64,000 nt of DNA. Source: Chloroflexota bacterium. GTDB lineage: Bacteria; Chloroflexota; Anaerolineae; Aggregatilineales; J027. Position 1 is the first letter of the stretch. Each line of letters begins with the position of its first letter. Below are positions 47,200-56,884 of this stretch, in pieces. The stretch spans positions 62,001-126,000 of the forward strand of contig JABFGB010000018.1 in assembly GCA_013112715.1 (NCBI GenBank), in the 5' to 3' direction. The notes beneath the pieces were generated by a model. The model had not been told where the DNA came from, made no database searches, and saw only the letters and a list, made by a program, of their open reading frames with translations. The position numbers and the translations under genes are program-made.

Positions 47200-48456
47200 G
47201 TGAAAGGTCGGCGCGTAGTTGTAACAGGTATGGGGATTATCTGCCCCATTGGTAATTCCGTTGAAGAAAGTTGGGAAAGCGCCAAAAATGGCAAATCCGG
47301 GATCACCCACATTTCCCAATGGGACGCCAGCAACATCGGCGTAAAAATCGGTGGTGAAATAAAGAATTTTGACCCCGTTGAATATTTCGGCAAGCGTGAA
47401 ATCCGCCGTATGGATCGCACCACCCAGCTTGCCATGTACGCCTCCAAGCAGGCCCTCGACAGCAGCGGCCTCGTGGTCACCGACGAAAATCGTTACGATG
47501 TTGGCTGTATTGTTGGGTGTGGCATTGGGGGCATCCATTCCATTAGTGAAGGCGTCCTAGCCTTTGCCGAAAGAGGCCAACGCGGGGTAAGCCCTCTGCT
47601 CGTACCCATCATGCTCCCCGACAGCCCCGCCGGACGTGTCAGCATCGAATGGGGTCTGCGTGGCCCAAATATGGCAGTCAGTACGGCTTGTGCCACTGGC
47701 AATAATGCCATCGGTGAAGCCGCCGCCATGATTGCACGTGGTGCAGCTGATGTGATGTTGGCGGGCAGCACCGAAGCGGGCTTGATGGATTTAGCCGTCG
47801 CCAGCTTCGATAATATGGGGGCGATTTCGCGGCGCAATGATGATCCCGCCACTGCTTCTCGCCCCTTCGATAAAGACCGCGATGGTTTTGTCGTCGCCGA
47901 AGGTTCAGCCATGTTGGTCTTGGAAGAACTGGAACACGCCCAAGCACGCGGCGCGACCATCTTGGCAGAATTGGTGGGCTATGCTGCCACCGCCGACGCC
48001 TTTCATGTCACCGCCCCGCTGGAAAACGGCGAAGGCGCGGTCATGGCAATGAAACGGGCGCTCAAGGATGCCAACTTGACCATTGAGGATATTGATTATC
48101 TCAATGCACATGGCACCAGCACCCCGCTCAATGATGCCAGCGAGACCCGCGCTCTCAAAACCGTCTTCGGTGAACGCGCCTACGATCTTGCCATTAGCTC
48201 CACCAAATCTGTCACGGGCCATCTGATGGGTGCAGCCGGAGCAGTTGAGGCGGTTCTGAGCGTCAAATCGCTATTGGAAAACTTTGTACCGCCGACCATT
48301 AATCAATTTACCCCCGACCCTGACTGTGATTTGAATTACACGCCCAATGTGGGTAAAGCACACCAAATTGACTACGTAATGAGCAATTCATTTGGCTTTG
48401 GTGGTCACAACGCGGTGCTGATTTTTGGGCGCTACAACGGCAACGGTAAGGCTTAA
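47200..48456 (+). CDS. fabF: 3-oxoacyl-ACP synthase II
   Basis: Elongates acyl-ACP in type II fatty-acid synthesis. The catalytic Cys is in VSTACATGNNA, with the two His in NAHGTSTPLND and SVTGHLMGAAG; FGFGGHN closes the active site. 418 residues is full length. GTG 47200 gives MKGRRVVVTGMG, with AAGGAGC upstream. fabH follows after 76 bases. Confidence 0.93.
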   Translation: MKGRRVVVTGMGIICPIGNSVEESWESAKNGKSGITHISQWDASNIGVKIGGEIKNFDPVEYFGKREIRRMDRTTQLAMYASKQALDSSGLVVTDENRYDVGCIVGCGIGGIHSISEGVLAFAERGQRGVSPLLVPIMLPDSPAGRVSIEWGLRGPNMAVSTACATGNNAIGEAAAMIARGAADVMLAGSTEAGLMDLAVASFDNMGAISRRNDDPATASRPFDKDRDGFVVAEGSAMLVLEELEHAQARGATILAELVGYAATADAFHVTAPLENGEGAVMAMKRALKDANLTIEDIDYLNAHGTSTPLNDASETRALKTVFGERAYDLAISSTKSVTGHLMGAAGAVEAVLSVKSLLENFVPPTINQFTPDPDCDLNYTPNVGKAHQIDYVMSNSFGFGGHNAVLIFGRYNGNGKA

Positions 48457-48474
48457 TTAGAAACTCGCAGGTCA

Positions 48475-48506
48475 GTAGGGACAGCGAAGCTTATCGTTGT
48501 CCCTAC
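48475..48506. repeat. REP-like inverted repeat between fabF and fabH
   Basis: GTAGGGACAGCG (48475-48486) and CGTTGTCCCTAC (48495-48506) pair with a single G-T mismatch around AAGCTTAT. No T-run follows. It is probably an intergenic palindromic element rather than a terminator, since fabH continues the unit. Confidence 0.5.
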
Positions 48507-48532
48507 CCCAATCAATGGCGAGGTAAAAAATC

Positions 48533-49924
48533 ATGAACAACGGCAACAACGGACACTCGTCGAACGGGTCAAATGGGCATAAGGGGCAGTTTGAAAAACG
48601 CCGCCTCTGGCCTGCCCGCAAAAACACCGCAGGCAAGCCCAATGGCAGTGGGCCACTTGAGCGGCTGACACATCTCAATGCAGGAGCAGCGCAATTTCAG
48701 CGGCGCTATGCCCATATTGTTGGTTGGGGCATGGCGGTACCAGAGCATGTCCTCACCAATCACGATCTCGCCGCCATTGTCGACACCAATGACGAATGGA
48801 TTGTCGCACGCACAGGTATTTCGGAACGACGCATCGCGGATGAAAAAGAAACGACCGGACAACTTGCGCTTAAAGCAGCCCAAGCAGCCCTTGAAGTCGC
48901 CAATATTTTACCCACCGACCTCGATCTGATCGTTGTTGCTACTTCCACCCCGGAATTCATTTTCCCCAGTACCGCCAGTCAAATTCAGGGTTGGTTAGGC
49001 GCAAGTCAGGCCGGGGCCTATGACCTCAGCGCGGCCTGCTCTGGCTTTGTTTATGCGGTAGATATGGTGTCGGCCAAAATACGCGCCGGGGACATCGAAA
49101 CCGCGTTGGTCATTGGTGCCGAGACCATGAGCCGCGTGATGGATTGGTCAGATCGTGGCACGTGCATCTTGTTTGGCGATGGCGCGGGTGCGGTCATTCT
49201 GCAAGCCAATCGTGAACCCGGCGGTGTCTTGAGCAGTGTTTTACGCTCGGATGGAGCGGGTTGGGACGCCTTAACCTTGCCAACAGTGGGCAGCACCGAA
49301 ACCTTCCTACGCGATCACAAAACCAAAAGCGAGATCGAAGACAGCAAAGAATCCAAAGAGAAAGAGGGTGGACAGGGTCCGAAATTGCACCGTATGAGTA
49401 TGAACGGGCGTGAGGTGTTTCGCTTTGCCACCCGCGTCGTCAGTGACAGCATCAAAGAGGCGCTTCGATTGGCTGACCTCACCGTGGAAGATGTGACCCT
49501 GATTGTGCCTCATCAAGCCAATCAGCGTATTATCGAATCCGCTGCTCGCAGTCTCAAATTAGCAGAAGACAAGCTCTATAGCAATATCAGTCGCTATGGC
49601 AACACCTCCGCCGCTTCGATCCCGATAGCCCTGTGTGAAGCGATTGAAGAGAACCGCATCAAACCCGGCGATAATATCGTGTTTGTGGGTTTTGGCGGTG
49701 GCCTCGCATGGGCCTCAATGGTCGTGAAATGGGCCGTGATTCCTGAAAAACGCAACCAGACGATCATGGATGCGCGTCGTCAAATTACTTACTGGTATGC
49801 CACCCAACGGCAGGGCGTCGTCAAAACATGGCGGCGCGTCTATAACCGACTGGCAGGTTCTGCCACTCCCAACGCCACAATGGAGAATCTCCGCAAAAAA
49901 CTCGAACGGAGCGACTGGGAATAA
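48533..49924 (+). CDS. fabH: 3-oxoacyl-ACP synthase III (FabH) with extensions
   Basis: Starts fatty-acid synthesis by joining acetyl-CoA and malonyl-ACP. The catalytic triad is seen: Cys in LSAACSGFVYA, His in IVPHQANQRII and Asn in RYGNTSAAS. At 463 residues it is about 140 longer than normal. The extra parts are a polar N-terminal segment of about 58 residues (rich in Asn, Gly, Ser, His), a charged insert around 265-290 (KSEIEDSKESKEKEGG), and a basic C-terminal tail of about 60. The ribosome site GAGG is nine bases before ATG 48533, so the long N-terminus is supported. Confidence 0.88.
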   Translation: MNNGNNGHSSNGSNGHKGQFEKRRLWPARKNTAGKPNGSGPLERLTHLNAGAAQFQRRYAHIVGWGMAVPEHVLTNHDLAAIVDTNDEWIVARTGISERRIADEKETTGQLALKAAQAALEVANILPTDLDLIVVATSTPEFIFPSTASQIQGWLGASQAGAYDLSAACSGFVYAVDMVSAKIRAGDIETALVIGAETMSRVMDWSDRGTCILFGDGAGAVILQANREPGGVLSSVLRSDGAGWDALTLPTVGSTETFLRDHKTKSEIEDSKESKEKEGGQGPKLHRMSMNGREVFRFATRVVSDSIKEALRLADLTVEDVTLIVPHQANQRIIESAARSLKLAEDKLYSNISRYGNTSAASIPIALCEAIEENRIKPGDNIVFVGFGGGLAWASMVVKWAVIPEKRNQTIMDARRQITYWYATQRQGVVKTWRRVYNRLAGSATPNATMENLRKKLERSDWE

Positions 49925-49934
49925 TTTTTACAGA

Positions 49935-49958
49935 AGGGGCGCATCCAACGCCCTTTTT
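49935..49958 (+). terminator. Rho-independent terminator after fabH
   Basis: GGGCG (49937-49941) pairs with CGCCC (49949-49953), then five Ts and TTAG. Confidence 0.75.
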
Positions 49959-50052
49959 GTTTAGTCTGTATTCCCATACGTGAAACAGCATCATCTTTGA
50001 ACCTATCATTGAATGGAACGATAGTTCTATCAAAAATCATAGGAGCAAACCC

Positions 50053-50388
50053 ATGGCTGACTTCCCAATGGAAATGGATACATTTTTCATCTGCTTTCTA
50101 CGTAAGGGGCCAATCTGGACGAGTGAGCCAAGCCCAGAACTAGAGGAACGTCAGCAGCGCCATGTCGAATATCTGGGCAAGCTGAACACCGATGGCAAAA
50201 CTTTAGTGAGCGGCCCCGTCCAAGACCCCACTGCCAATCTGCGTGGCGTCACGATTTTCAAGACGGCAACAATTGAAGATGCCCAAGCGCTCATCGCCCA
50301 AGACCCGCATGTCAAGATTGGGCACTTGGTTGCCGAAATAATGCCTTGGTGGGTTGGCAAAGGTTATCTACGCGGCAAAGAAGATTAG
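50053..50388 (+). CDS. YciI-like protein
   Basis: A 111-residue single-domain protein of the YCII family (dimeric ferredoxin-like fold). The typical pattern is present: TFFICFLRKGP at the start, HVEYLGKLNTDGKTLVSGPV, and EDAQALIAQDPHVKIGHL. The conserved His is there. Some members have weak dehydrochlorinase activity, and most have unknown roles. It is a single gene; its end faces the sppA terminator. Confidence 0.85.
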   Translation: MADFPMEMDTFFICFLRKGPIWTSEPSPELEERQQRHVEYLGKLNTDGKTLVSGPVQDPTANLRGVTIFKTATIEDAQALIAQDPHVKIGHLVAEIMPWWVGKGYLRGKED

Positions 50389-50395
50389 TGTGAAC

Positions 50396-50421
50396 AAAAA
50401 CCCCGGCTCATTTACCGGGGT
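50396..50421 (-). terminator. Rho-independent terminator after sppA
   Basis: ACCCCGG (50400-50406) pairs with CCGGGGT (50415-50421) around eight bases. Read on the minus strand it is followed by five Ts. Strong for sppA; it may also serve the YciI gene from the other side. Confidence 0.8.
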
Positions 50422-50429
50422 CTGATGGT

Positions 50430-51584
50430 TTAACGATCAAGCCCAAGAGGTCGATTTTGCCCGCCATCATATGGCCCAAAATAGCGATATTGCAGTGGTG
50501 CTTGTTGCAAACTATCGAGTATTTCTTGGGTCGTCGGCATATCAAAATAACCTTCAGACAAACCCTCAGCGGCACTAAAACCCGAGCCAAAAATATTGAA
50601 GAAGTCAAACGCAAAGGGGTATTCCTGTACCCGATAGGACGACATGCCTGCCAAATCAGCCGCCCGTTGAATGGCATCTTCCTCATAACCAATTTCGTCT
50701 ACCAGCCCGCGATCTTTAGCCTCGCTTGCGACCCACACCCGTCCTGTCGCCAATTGGCGCACTTCATCCTCAGTCAAGGATGACCCCGGACGACTGGCGA
50801 CGGCTTGGATGAAATTGGTCAGCAAAATTTCGCTCTGACTGCGCCAATACTGTTCTTCTTCGGGGGTCAGCGGACGGAACATGCTGCCAAAATCTTTGTT
50901 CTCCCCCGTTGCAATTGTCTGAACATCAATCCCCAAATCGTCCAGCAATTCTTGGGCATTAAAAAAGGTTGAAATGACGCCGATGCTGCCGACCAGCGAA
51001 CTGCGTGTCGCCCAAATTTCAGTCGCTGCACTCGAAATGTATAAACAGCCTGATGCACACATGCCTTGCACAGACACCACAATCGGTTTCTTAGTCCGCA
51101 GTTTTGCGACCTCGTGCCAGATCGTATCGCTGGGGTCAACTCCACCGCCGGGGCTGTTGGCGCGGATGACAATCGCTTTGACATCATTGCTTTCTTCCAT
51201 CCACTTCAACTGCTCTTGCATATACCCAGTGGAAGCGCTAAACAGGCTGTCCCCTGCGATAATCGGCCCGGTCAGGTCAATCACGCCAACCGCTGGCCCA
51301 GTTTCCTGAGTCGTGTCTAATTGACCCGCCCATGTAGATAGCCCCACAAACGAGGCCAAACAGAGGCATACACACAGACAAATCGGCGTCGCCATCCCTG
51401 CCAATGTCGAAAGCAGCACCCATAGCGCTGTCCGATTGACCACTGAGGCTTCTCCACGACTTTTTTGGGGCGGGGACGACGGCACAGGTGGCTGAAAAAA
51501 TGGGCCACTAGAAAAATTGGGGGGCGGTGATTGCATAGGTCCCCGTTGGGAATCATTCGCTGGAAATGGAGGCATGTCTGACAT
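50430..51584 (-). CDS. sppA: Signal peptide peptidase SppA
   Basis: A membrane-bound serine protease that degrades signal-peptide remnants. The N-terminus is Pro-rich and cytoplasmic (about 1-50), then one membrane helix (53-80, with several Cys). The protease domain has the nucleophile in GMCASGCLYIS and the Lys in ENKDFGSMFRPLT. 384 residues is the short, single-repeat form typical of Gram-positive-like bacteria. AGGAGAGGA is placed before the ATG. Confidence 0.9.
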   Translation of the reverse strand: MSDMPPFPANDSQRGPMQSPPPNFSSGPFFQPPVPSSPPQKSRGEASVVNRTALWVLLSTLAGMATPICLCVCLCLASFVGLSTWAGQLDTTQETGPAVGVIDLTGPIIAGDSLFSASTGYMQEQLKWMEESNDVKAIVIRANSPGGGVDPSDTIWHEVAKLRTKKPIVVSVQGMCASGCLYISSAATEIWATRSSLVGSIGVISTFFNAQELLDDLGIDVQTIATGENKDFGSMFRPLTPEEEQYWRSQSEILLTNFIQAVASRPGSSLTEDEVRQLATGRVWVASEAKDRGLVDEIGYEEDAIQRAADLAGMSSYRVQEYPFAFDFFNIFGSGFSAAEGLSEGYFDMPTTQEILDSLQQAPLQYRYFGPYDGGQNRPLGLDR

Positions 51585-51653
51585 TCCGCTAATCCTCTCC
51601 TAAATTTAAAACGGGGAAGCGCTACACGTCCCCATGTTCAAGTTCTCTTCAAC

Positions 51654-52919
51654 TTAGCCTTTGACAATCCGCACAAAATGGCGTTTGCCATATTGCAGCA
51701 CCGTGGGTAAATCCGCCACGCGCACGACCTCATCAAAATTCGTCACCTTGTCACTGTCGCGGCGAACACCGCCACCCTGAATTTGGCGTTTAGCATCCCC
51801 TTTGCTCTTGCACAAACCCGTCACGACCAGCAAATCCACCAATGGCGTATCAGAGGGTATCGCATATTCGGCAATATCATCCGGGATACCGCCCTCTTGC
51901 ATGGCCTTGCGCGAAAACTCACGCCCCTGCAACGCCGCTTCCCGACCATGAAAAATTGTCGTAATGTCGAGCGCCATTCCCGCTTTGACTTCCTGCGGTT
52001 CAACTTCACCTTGATTAATCCGATCCATCATATCGTCCACGTCCTCTTGACTCCACCCTAACAGGAGTTTGAAGTAGAGCGGCATGGCAAAATCGGGCAG
52101 TTTCATCAAACTGGTGTACATCTGGCCGGGTTCACTCAGCAAGGCGATATGGTTGCCCTTGCTCTTGCTCATTTTTTCGATGCCATCCGTACCCGGCAGG
52201 CTCTCCCCCATTGCGATAACTACCTGTGGCTGTACACCAAGTTTTTGCATCAATTGGCGGCCCGCCATCAAGTTGAACAACTGGTCTTGTCCGCCAACCT
52301 GTGCATCCGCTTTGAGGCCAATGGGGTCATACCCCTGCATCAATGGGTAAAAGAATTCATGCAAGTAAATCGGGTTACCATCTTCAAGCCGATTACTAAA
52401 CCCCTCCCGTGCCAAAAACTGCTGCACCGTAAAATGTTGGGCAAGTTTAATGACATCTAGAAAACCGAGTTCCGCCAACCATTCGCTGTTATGGCGCACT
52501 TCCGTTTTCTTGGGGTCGAGGATTTTAAAAGCCTGTTCCTTATAAGTCTGGGCATTTTCCGCCACTTTTTCCGGCGTCAAGATTTCCCGCGCCTTAACAT
52601 CATCGGGGTCGCCAATCAGCGAGGTAAATGACCCGATCAGGAAAATAACGTGGTGTCCAAATTCCTGAAATTGGCGCAGTTTGTGCATTGTAATCGTATG
52701 CCCAAGATGCAGGTCGGTGGTACGGGGGTCATAGCCGCAATAGACCCGTAGTGGACGCCCTTCGCGTTCAGCCTGAATCAGCCGTTCACGCAGTTCTTGA
52801 CGCATGATTTCACGGGTATGGTCGTCCCCATAGCCCGTGTTGCTCATCAGAACCTCCACCTGTTCATCTATTGACACACGCGCTTGCGTATTCCCCGTCA
52901 TCGTCACTGTTTCCTCCAA
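51654..52919 (-). CDS. tyrS: Tyrosyl-tRNA synthetase
   Basis: Charges tRNA-Tyr. LHLGHTI is the HIGH motif and EKMSKSKGN the KMSKS motif. The C-terminal S4 domain (about 345-421) binds the tRNA. The 421 residues and the sequence fit the TyrS class with short insertions. The start at 52919 adds about 15 residues before a more usual beginning; another in-frame Met exists downstream. An extended -10 box lies upstream at 52941-52949. No T-box leader is seen. Confidence 0.95.
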   Translation of the reverse strand: MEETVTMTGNTQARVSIDEQVEVLMSNTGYGDDHTREIMRQELRERLIQAEREGRPLRVYCGYDPRTTDLHLGHTITMHKLRQFQEFGHHVIFLIGSFTSLIGDPDDVKAREILTPEKVAENAQTYKEQAFKILDPKKTEVRHNSEWLAELGFLDVIKLAQHFTVQQFLAREGFSNRLEDGNPIYLHEFFYPLMQGYDPIGLKADAQVGGQDQLFNLMAGRQLMQKLGVQPQVVIAMGESLPGTDGIEKMSKSKGNHIALLSEPGQMYTSLMKLPDFAMPLYFKLLLGWSQEDVDDMMDRINQGEVEPQEVKAGMALDITTIFHGREAALQGREFSRKAMQEGGIPDDIAEYAIPSDTPLVDLLVVTGLCKSKGDAKRQIQGGGVRRDSDKVTNFDEVVRVADLPTVLQYGKRHFVRIVKG

Positions 52920-52940
52920 TTAAAAGCGGCTAATGCGGTC

Positions 52941-52949
52941 ATTATAGCA
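52941..52949 (-). promoter_or_regulatory. Extended -10 (TGCTATAAT) for tyrS
   Basis: TATAAT on the minus strand (52946-52941) with TGC before it, 22 bases upstream of the start codon. A leader this short would argue against a T-box riboswitch. Confidence 0.5.
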
Positions 52950-52991
52950 CAGCGACGGGTAGATTTGAGCTTTGAAATACGCGAGTGGCAG

Positions 52992-53912
52992 CTAATCCTG
53001 TGGAGGCGACAAACGCTGATAGAGTTGGGACGCAATCCGTCGAACAAAAGGGTCGGAATCATCAAGCGCGATGGTACTAGCAATCAACCCTTCGGCTGGG
53101 TCAATCTGCGCGATGCCCATCAGCGCATAGGCACGAACAGCCAGCTTTGCTTTGGGCAAAAGATTCAAAAGGGGCACTAGGGCTGCCTGACCGATTTTCA
53201 CCAACGCCGCAATTTCCACATCAGGGCGGTTTGCATCCCCCACTGTATCATTTCCAGCAATTCGAAAATCGTGCTCGTTAGCCCCTAGGTCAATTGGGTG
53301 AGTTTGGCAATCTTCCACCAACGCCTGCAAAATCACTGGAATCGCCCGCGCATCGCCAATTTGCCCCAGCGCCCATACTGCCATATGTCGAATCATATCG
53401 TGGTGAGCGACGACCAGTTGAACCAATGGCTCAACCGCTTCAACCGCTTGCAATTTGCCTAAAGAAGTCACAGCACGTACAACTACTTGCTTCTCTGGGT
53501 CGCCAAGAGCCTCAAGTAAGGCCGGGATCGCCCGGGGATCGCCAATCGTGCCGAGGCCCTCCGCAGCTAATGCACGTACCCGATTACTTTCGTCACTCAG
53601 GGCTATTTGAAGCGCCTGCGATACCTGTGTACCCCCAATCGCCCCCAAGATTTTGGCCGCCCCGGTACGTAGCAAATCATCATCTTCTTGTAGGGCCAAA
53701 ATAAGCGCATCCGTCGCAGACTCCCCCATCATCGTAAGGGCATTCACCGCCGCTGTCCGCAGCACCACGGCATTATCCGATAATGTCGCAATCAAAGGCT
53801 GAATAGCACGGGTATCACGACTTTTACCCAACGCCTGAATCGCCCGCATCCGTTCCCCGATATTGGGAGCGTTTAGGCTATTAATTAACTGTTCCATATC
53901 CGAATCATTCAT
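52992..53912 (-). CDS. HEAT-repeat protein
   Basis: A 306-residue protein made of about eight HEAT/PBS-lyase-type repeats of around 31 residues (for example RAIQPLIATLSDNAVVLRTA, then RAIPALLEALGDPEKQVVVR). Such solenoids bind other proteins or bilin lyase partners. There are no other domains and no signal peptide. It is divergent from alaS, with a 236-base gap. Confidence 0.85.
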   Translation of the reverse strand: MNDSDMEQLINSLNAPNIGERMRAIQALGKSRDTRAIQPLIATLSDNAVVLRTAAVNALTMMGESATDALILALQEDDDLLRTGAAKILGAIGGTQVSQALQIALSDESNRVRALAAEGLGTIGDPRAIPALLEALGDPEKQVVVRAVTSLGKLQAVEAVEPLVQLVVAHHDMIRHMAVWALGQIGDARAIPVILQALVEDCQTHPIDLGANEHDFRIAGNDTVGDANRPDVEIAALVKIGQAALVPLLNLLPKAKLAVRAYALMGIAQIDPAEGLIASTIALDDSDPFVRRIASQLYQRLSPPQD

Positions 53913-54071
53913 TCCCTACAAGGCTCAACGATGCGCCATGCTAATAATTTCATCTATAACTCAATTTATTATTCTCGCTGAATCTATAGAACAACGCCAG
54001 TTAAAAATGTAAATTTTGAGAGATTGATACCAAACTAAAACGCTTTCCTAACAGGCTTTGCGCCGCCACTA

Positions 54072-54100
54072 TTGAGATTCAAGGGCCTGTCACCTATAAT
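54072..54100 (+). promoter_or_regulatory. Sigma70-type promoter of alaS
   Basis: TTGAGA (54072-54077), a 17-base spacer, then a perfect TATAAT (54095-54100). Transcription would start about 40 bases before the alaS ATG. No T-box sequence is seen in the leader. Confidence 0.75.
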
Positions 54101-54148
54101 GGCAGTAACTTTCGTTTCAAACATTTTCGTTTATAGGACAGCCATCTA

Positions 54149-56830
54149 ATGAAACAAATGACCAGCGCCGAGATTCGGGCGGCGTTTCTGGAGTTTTTTG
54201 AAGAAAATAGTCACAAAGTTGTGGCATCCTCTTCGCTTGTCCCCGGCAATGACCCCACCCTGTTGTTTACCAATGCCGGGATGGTGCAGTTTAAAGATGT
54301 CTTTTTGGGCATGGAAACCCGCGATTATCGCCGTGCCACGACCTCACAAAAAGTGATGCGGGTCAGCGGCAAACACAACGACCTTGATAATGTCGGCCCA
54401 AGCCCGCGCCACCACACCTTTTTTGAGATGTTGGGCAACTTCTCGTTTGGCGACTATTTCAAACGCGAAGCCTGCCAATTTGCCTATACCCTTGTCACCC
54501 AAGCCTATGGCCTGGCCCCAGAACGGCTCTATTACACCGTTCATCAGGACGACCAAGAGGCCTACGACATTTGGGTCAATGTGGTAGGTGTGCCTGCCGA
54601 TCATGTATGTTTGATGGGCGACAAAGATAATTTTTGGATGATGGGTGATACTGGCCCATGTGGTTACACCTCCGAAATCCATTGGGATAAATTCCCCGAT
54701 CAAGGGACTGCCTCGGCCCAAGCCTCTTTCGATGCCGATGACGGGCGCTTCCTTGAGTTTTGGAACTTGGTGTTTATGCAGTTCAACGCCCTCCCCGATG
54801 GCACGCGCGTCCCCTTGCCCAAAACAGGGGTGGATACCGGGCTTGGCCTAGAGCGCCTCGTGTCTATTTTGCAGGGCAAGGACAACAATTACGACACCGA
54901 TTTGTTCATGCCCATTATTCGTGCCACCCAAGAATTAACAGGTCACACCGACGACGAACGCCAAGCCAATTACGTGCCCTACCGTGTGATTGCCGACCAT
55001 CTACGCGCCGCCTGTTTCATGATTGCCGATGGGGTACGCCCCGGAACACAGGGCCGCGACTATGTTTGCCGCATGGTGCTGCGTCGAGCGATGCGTTTTG
55101 GCAAAAAACTGCCCTTTGACACCCCAACCTTCCTTGCCGACCTCTCCGGTGTGGTGATTGCGAACTTTGGCGACGCCTATCCCGAATTGAAGGAACACCG
55201 TGACACGATATATCGCACCATCGCCACTGAAGAAAACCGCTTCCTGCGTACAATGGATCGCGGCTTGAATGAACTAGAGGCGATGTTGGATACCCTCCCC
55301 GCTGGTGGCACACTCGACGGTGAACGGGCCTTCTATCTGCACGCCACCCTCGGCCTGCCTTTTGAAGTCACCCGTGACGTAGTGGTGGAACGCGGTTATC
55401 AAATAGACGAAGCTGGATTCAAAGCCGCGCAGGAAGAACACGCCACCGTTTCGAGCAAGGGCAGTTTCTTCGGGGATATTGATGTCGCCGAGGCCTACAC
55501 CCGCGCCCTCGAAAATCTGCGCCATAATGGATTCACCGAGGTCGCCCATGATCTTTATGGGGCCTATAGCCAAGAGGTCAATCTAGTTGCCCTCCTGCAA
55601 AATGGTCAACCGCTGGAATCCGCTACCGTAGGGGATCGAGTCGAGGTTGTCCTAGACCGCACCCCCTTCTATGTGGAAAGCGGGGGTCAGGTCAGCGACA
55701 CAGGCATTATCGAAGGCGATGGCTGGCTGATTGATATTGAAGATGTTCGCCGCCCCGTCGGTGGCCTGATTATCCATATCGGCGAAGTCGTGCAGGGGAC
55801 GGTTCAATCGAACGTACCGTGTATCGCCAGCATTGACGCGGAACGCCGCGTGGATATTATGCGTAACCACACCGCGACCCACCTGCTCCATGCCGCCCTT
55901 CGGAAACGACTCGGCACGCATGTCCAGCAGCGCGGTTCATTAGTCGCCCCCAACCGCCTGCGTTTCGACTTCAGTCACGATGCCGCCCTGACCTTTGATG
56001 AATTGAACGATGTGCAGCGGGAGGTCAATCAGGAAATTTTGGCTAATCTGCCCGTCACTGCCGTTTGGAAAACCCTCAACGCCGCCAAAGCCGAGGGCGC
56101 GATGGCTCTCTTTGGTGAAAAATATGGCGATCAGGTTCGCACCATCACCATTGGCGATGACAAGAAACGTTTTAGCTATGAACTCTGCGGTGGCAACCAC
56201 GTCAGCAACACCGCCGTCATTGGCTCGTTTATCATTGTCCAAGAAGGTGCAATTGCTCAGGGCATCCGTCGGGTCGAGGCTATTACGGGCACACAAGCCT
56301 CGATGTTTACCGCCCATCGTCTAAACACTATCAACGAACTGGCCCATCAATTGCAGACCTCTGCCGAAGCCATTACGGATCGGGTGAGCGCACTGCAAAC
56401 GCAAATTAAGCAGCAGCAGCAAGAAATCACCGACCTGCGGGATCGCCTAGCACGCGCCGAATTTAAAGACCTGCTTTCCAATACGCAGCAGTTCCATGAA
56501 GTGCATGTACTCGTCAGCCGCGTCAGCCCGACCTCACCCGAGACCCTGCGCCACATGACCGACTGGTTCCGTGACGCGATTCCGACCAATGGCATCGTGG
56601 TTTTGGGCATGATTGCCGAAAATGGCAAACCGCAGTTAATCGCCGCTGTCACCAAAGATTTAACCAAGCGCGTCCATGCGGGCAATGTGATCAAAGAAAT
56701 CGCCGCGATCATCGGTGGTGGTGGTGGTGGGCGTGATAATCTGGCCCAAGCTGGCGGTAAGGATGCTACTCGTTTGGACGACGCCCTTGCCCGTGCCAGT
56801 GAGTTGATTGCCGAGCTATTAGCGAAATAA
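54149..56830 (+). CDS. alaS: Alanyl-tRNA synthetase
   Basis: Charges tRNA-Ala and edits mischarged Ser and Gly. The class II catalytic part starts at SAEIRAAFLEFFEENSHK and continues with SPRHHTFFEMLGNFSFG. The editing domain has HTATHLLHAAL and the Cys/His set of LCGGNHVSN. A coiled coil (about 740-775) precedes the DHHA1 domain, ending in GGGGGGRDNLAQAGG. 893 residues is full length. AGGA lies upstream. It is the first of the conserved series alaS, ruvX, mltG. Confidence 0.97.
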   Translation: MKQMTSAEIRAAFLEFFEENSHKVVASSSLVPGNDPTLLFTNAGMVQFKDVFLGMETRDYRRATTSQKVMRVSGKHNDLDNVGPSPRHHTFFEMLGNFSFGDYFKREACQFAYTLVTQAYGLAPERLYYTVHQDDQEAYDIWVNVVGVPADHVCLMGDKDNFWMMGDTGPCGYTSEIHWDKFPDQGTASAQASFDADDGRFLEFWNLVFMQFNALPDGTRVPLPKTGVDTGLGLERLVSILQGKDNNYDTDLFMPIIRATQELTGHTDDERQANYVPYRVIADHLRAACFMIADGVRPGTQGRDYVCRMVLRRAMRFGKKLPFDTPTFLADLSGVVIANFGDAYPELKEHRDTIYRTIATEENRFLRTMDRGLNELEAMLDTLPAGGTLDGERAFYLHATLGLPFEVTRDVVVERGYQIDEAGFKAAQEEHATVSSKGSFFGDIDVAEAYTRALENLRHNGFTEVAHDLYGAYSQEVNLVALLQNGQPLESATVGDRVEVVLDRTPFYVESGGQVSDTGIIEGDGWLIDIEDVRRPVGGLIIHIGEVVQGTVQSNVPCIASIDAERRVDIMRNHTATHLLHAALRKRLGTHVQQRGSLVAPNRLRFDFSHDAALTFDELNDVQREVNQEILANLPVTAVWKTLNAAKAEGAMALFGEKYGDQVRTITIGDDKKRFSYELCGGNHVSNTAVIGSFIIVQEGAIAQGIRRVEAITGTQASMFTAHRLNTINELAHQLQTSAEAITDRVSALQTQIKQQQQEITDLRDRLARAEFKDLLSNTQQFHEVHVLVSRVSPTSPETLRHMTDWFRDAIPTNGIVVLGMIAENGKPQLIAAVTKDLTKRVHAGNVIKEIAAIIGGGGGGRDNLAQAGGKDATRLDDALARASELIAELLAK

Positions 56831-56839
56831 AGCAAAAAT

Positions 56840-56869
56840 GGGGCGGACCCAGTGTCTGCCCTTCTTTTT
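56840..56869 (+). terminator. Rho-independent terminator after alaS
   Basis: GGGCGGA (56841-56847) pairs with TCTGCCC (56855-56861) with one G-T pair, then a T-rich run. Confidence 0.75.
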
Positions 56870-56884
56870 ACGGATTTTTAGGGG

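Noticed and set aside
53913..54148. T-box riboswitch before alaS
   Set aside because: No T-box sequence or antiterminator is seen, and the promoter leaves only about 40 bases of leader.
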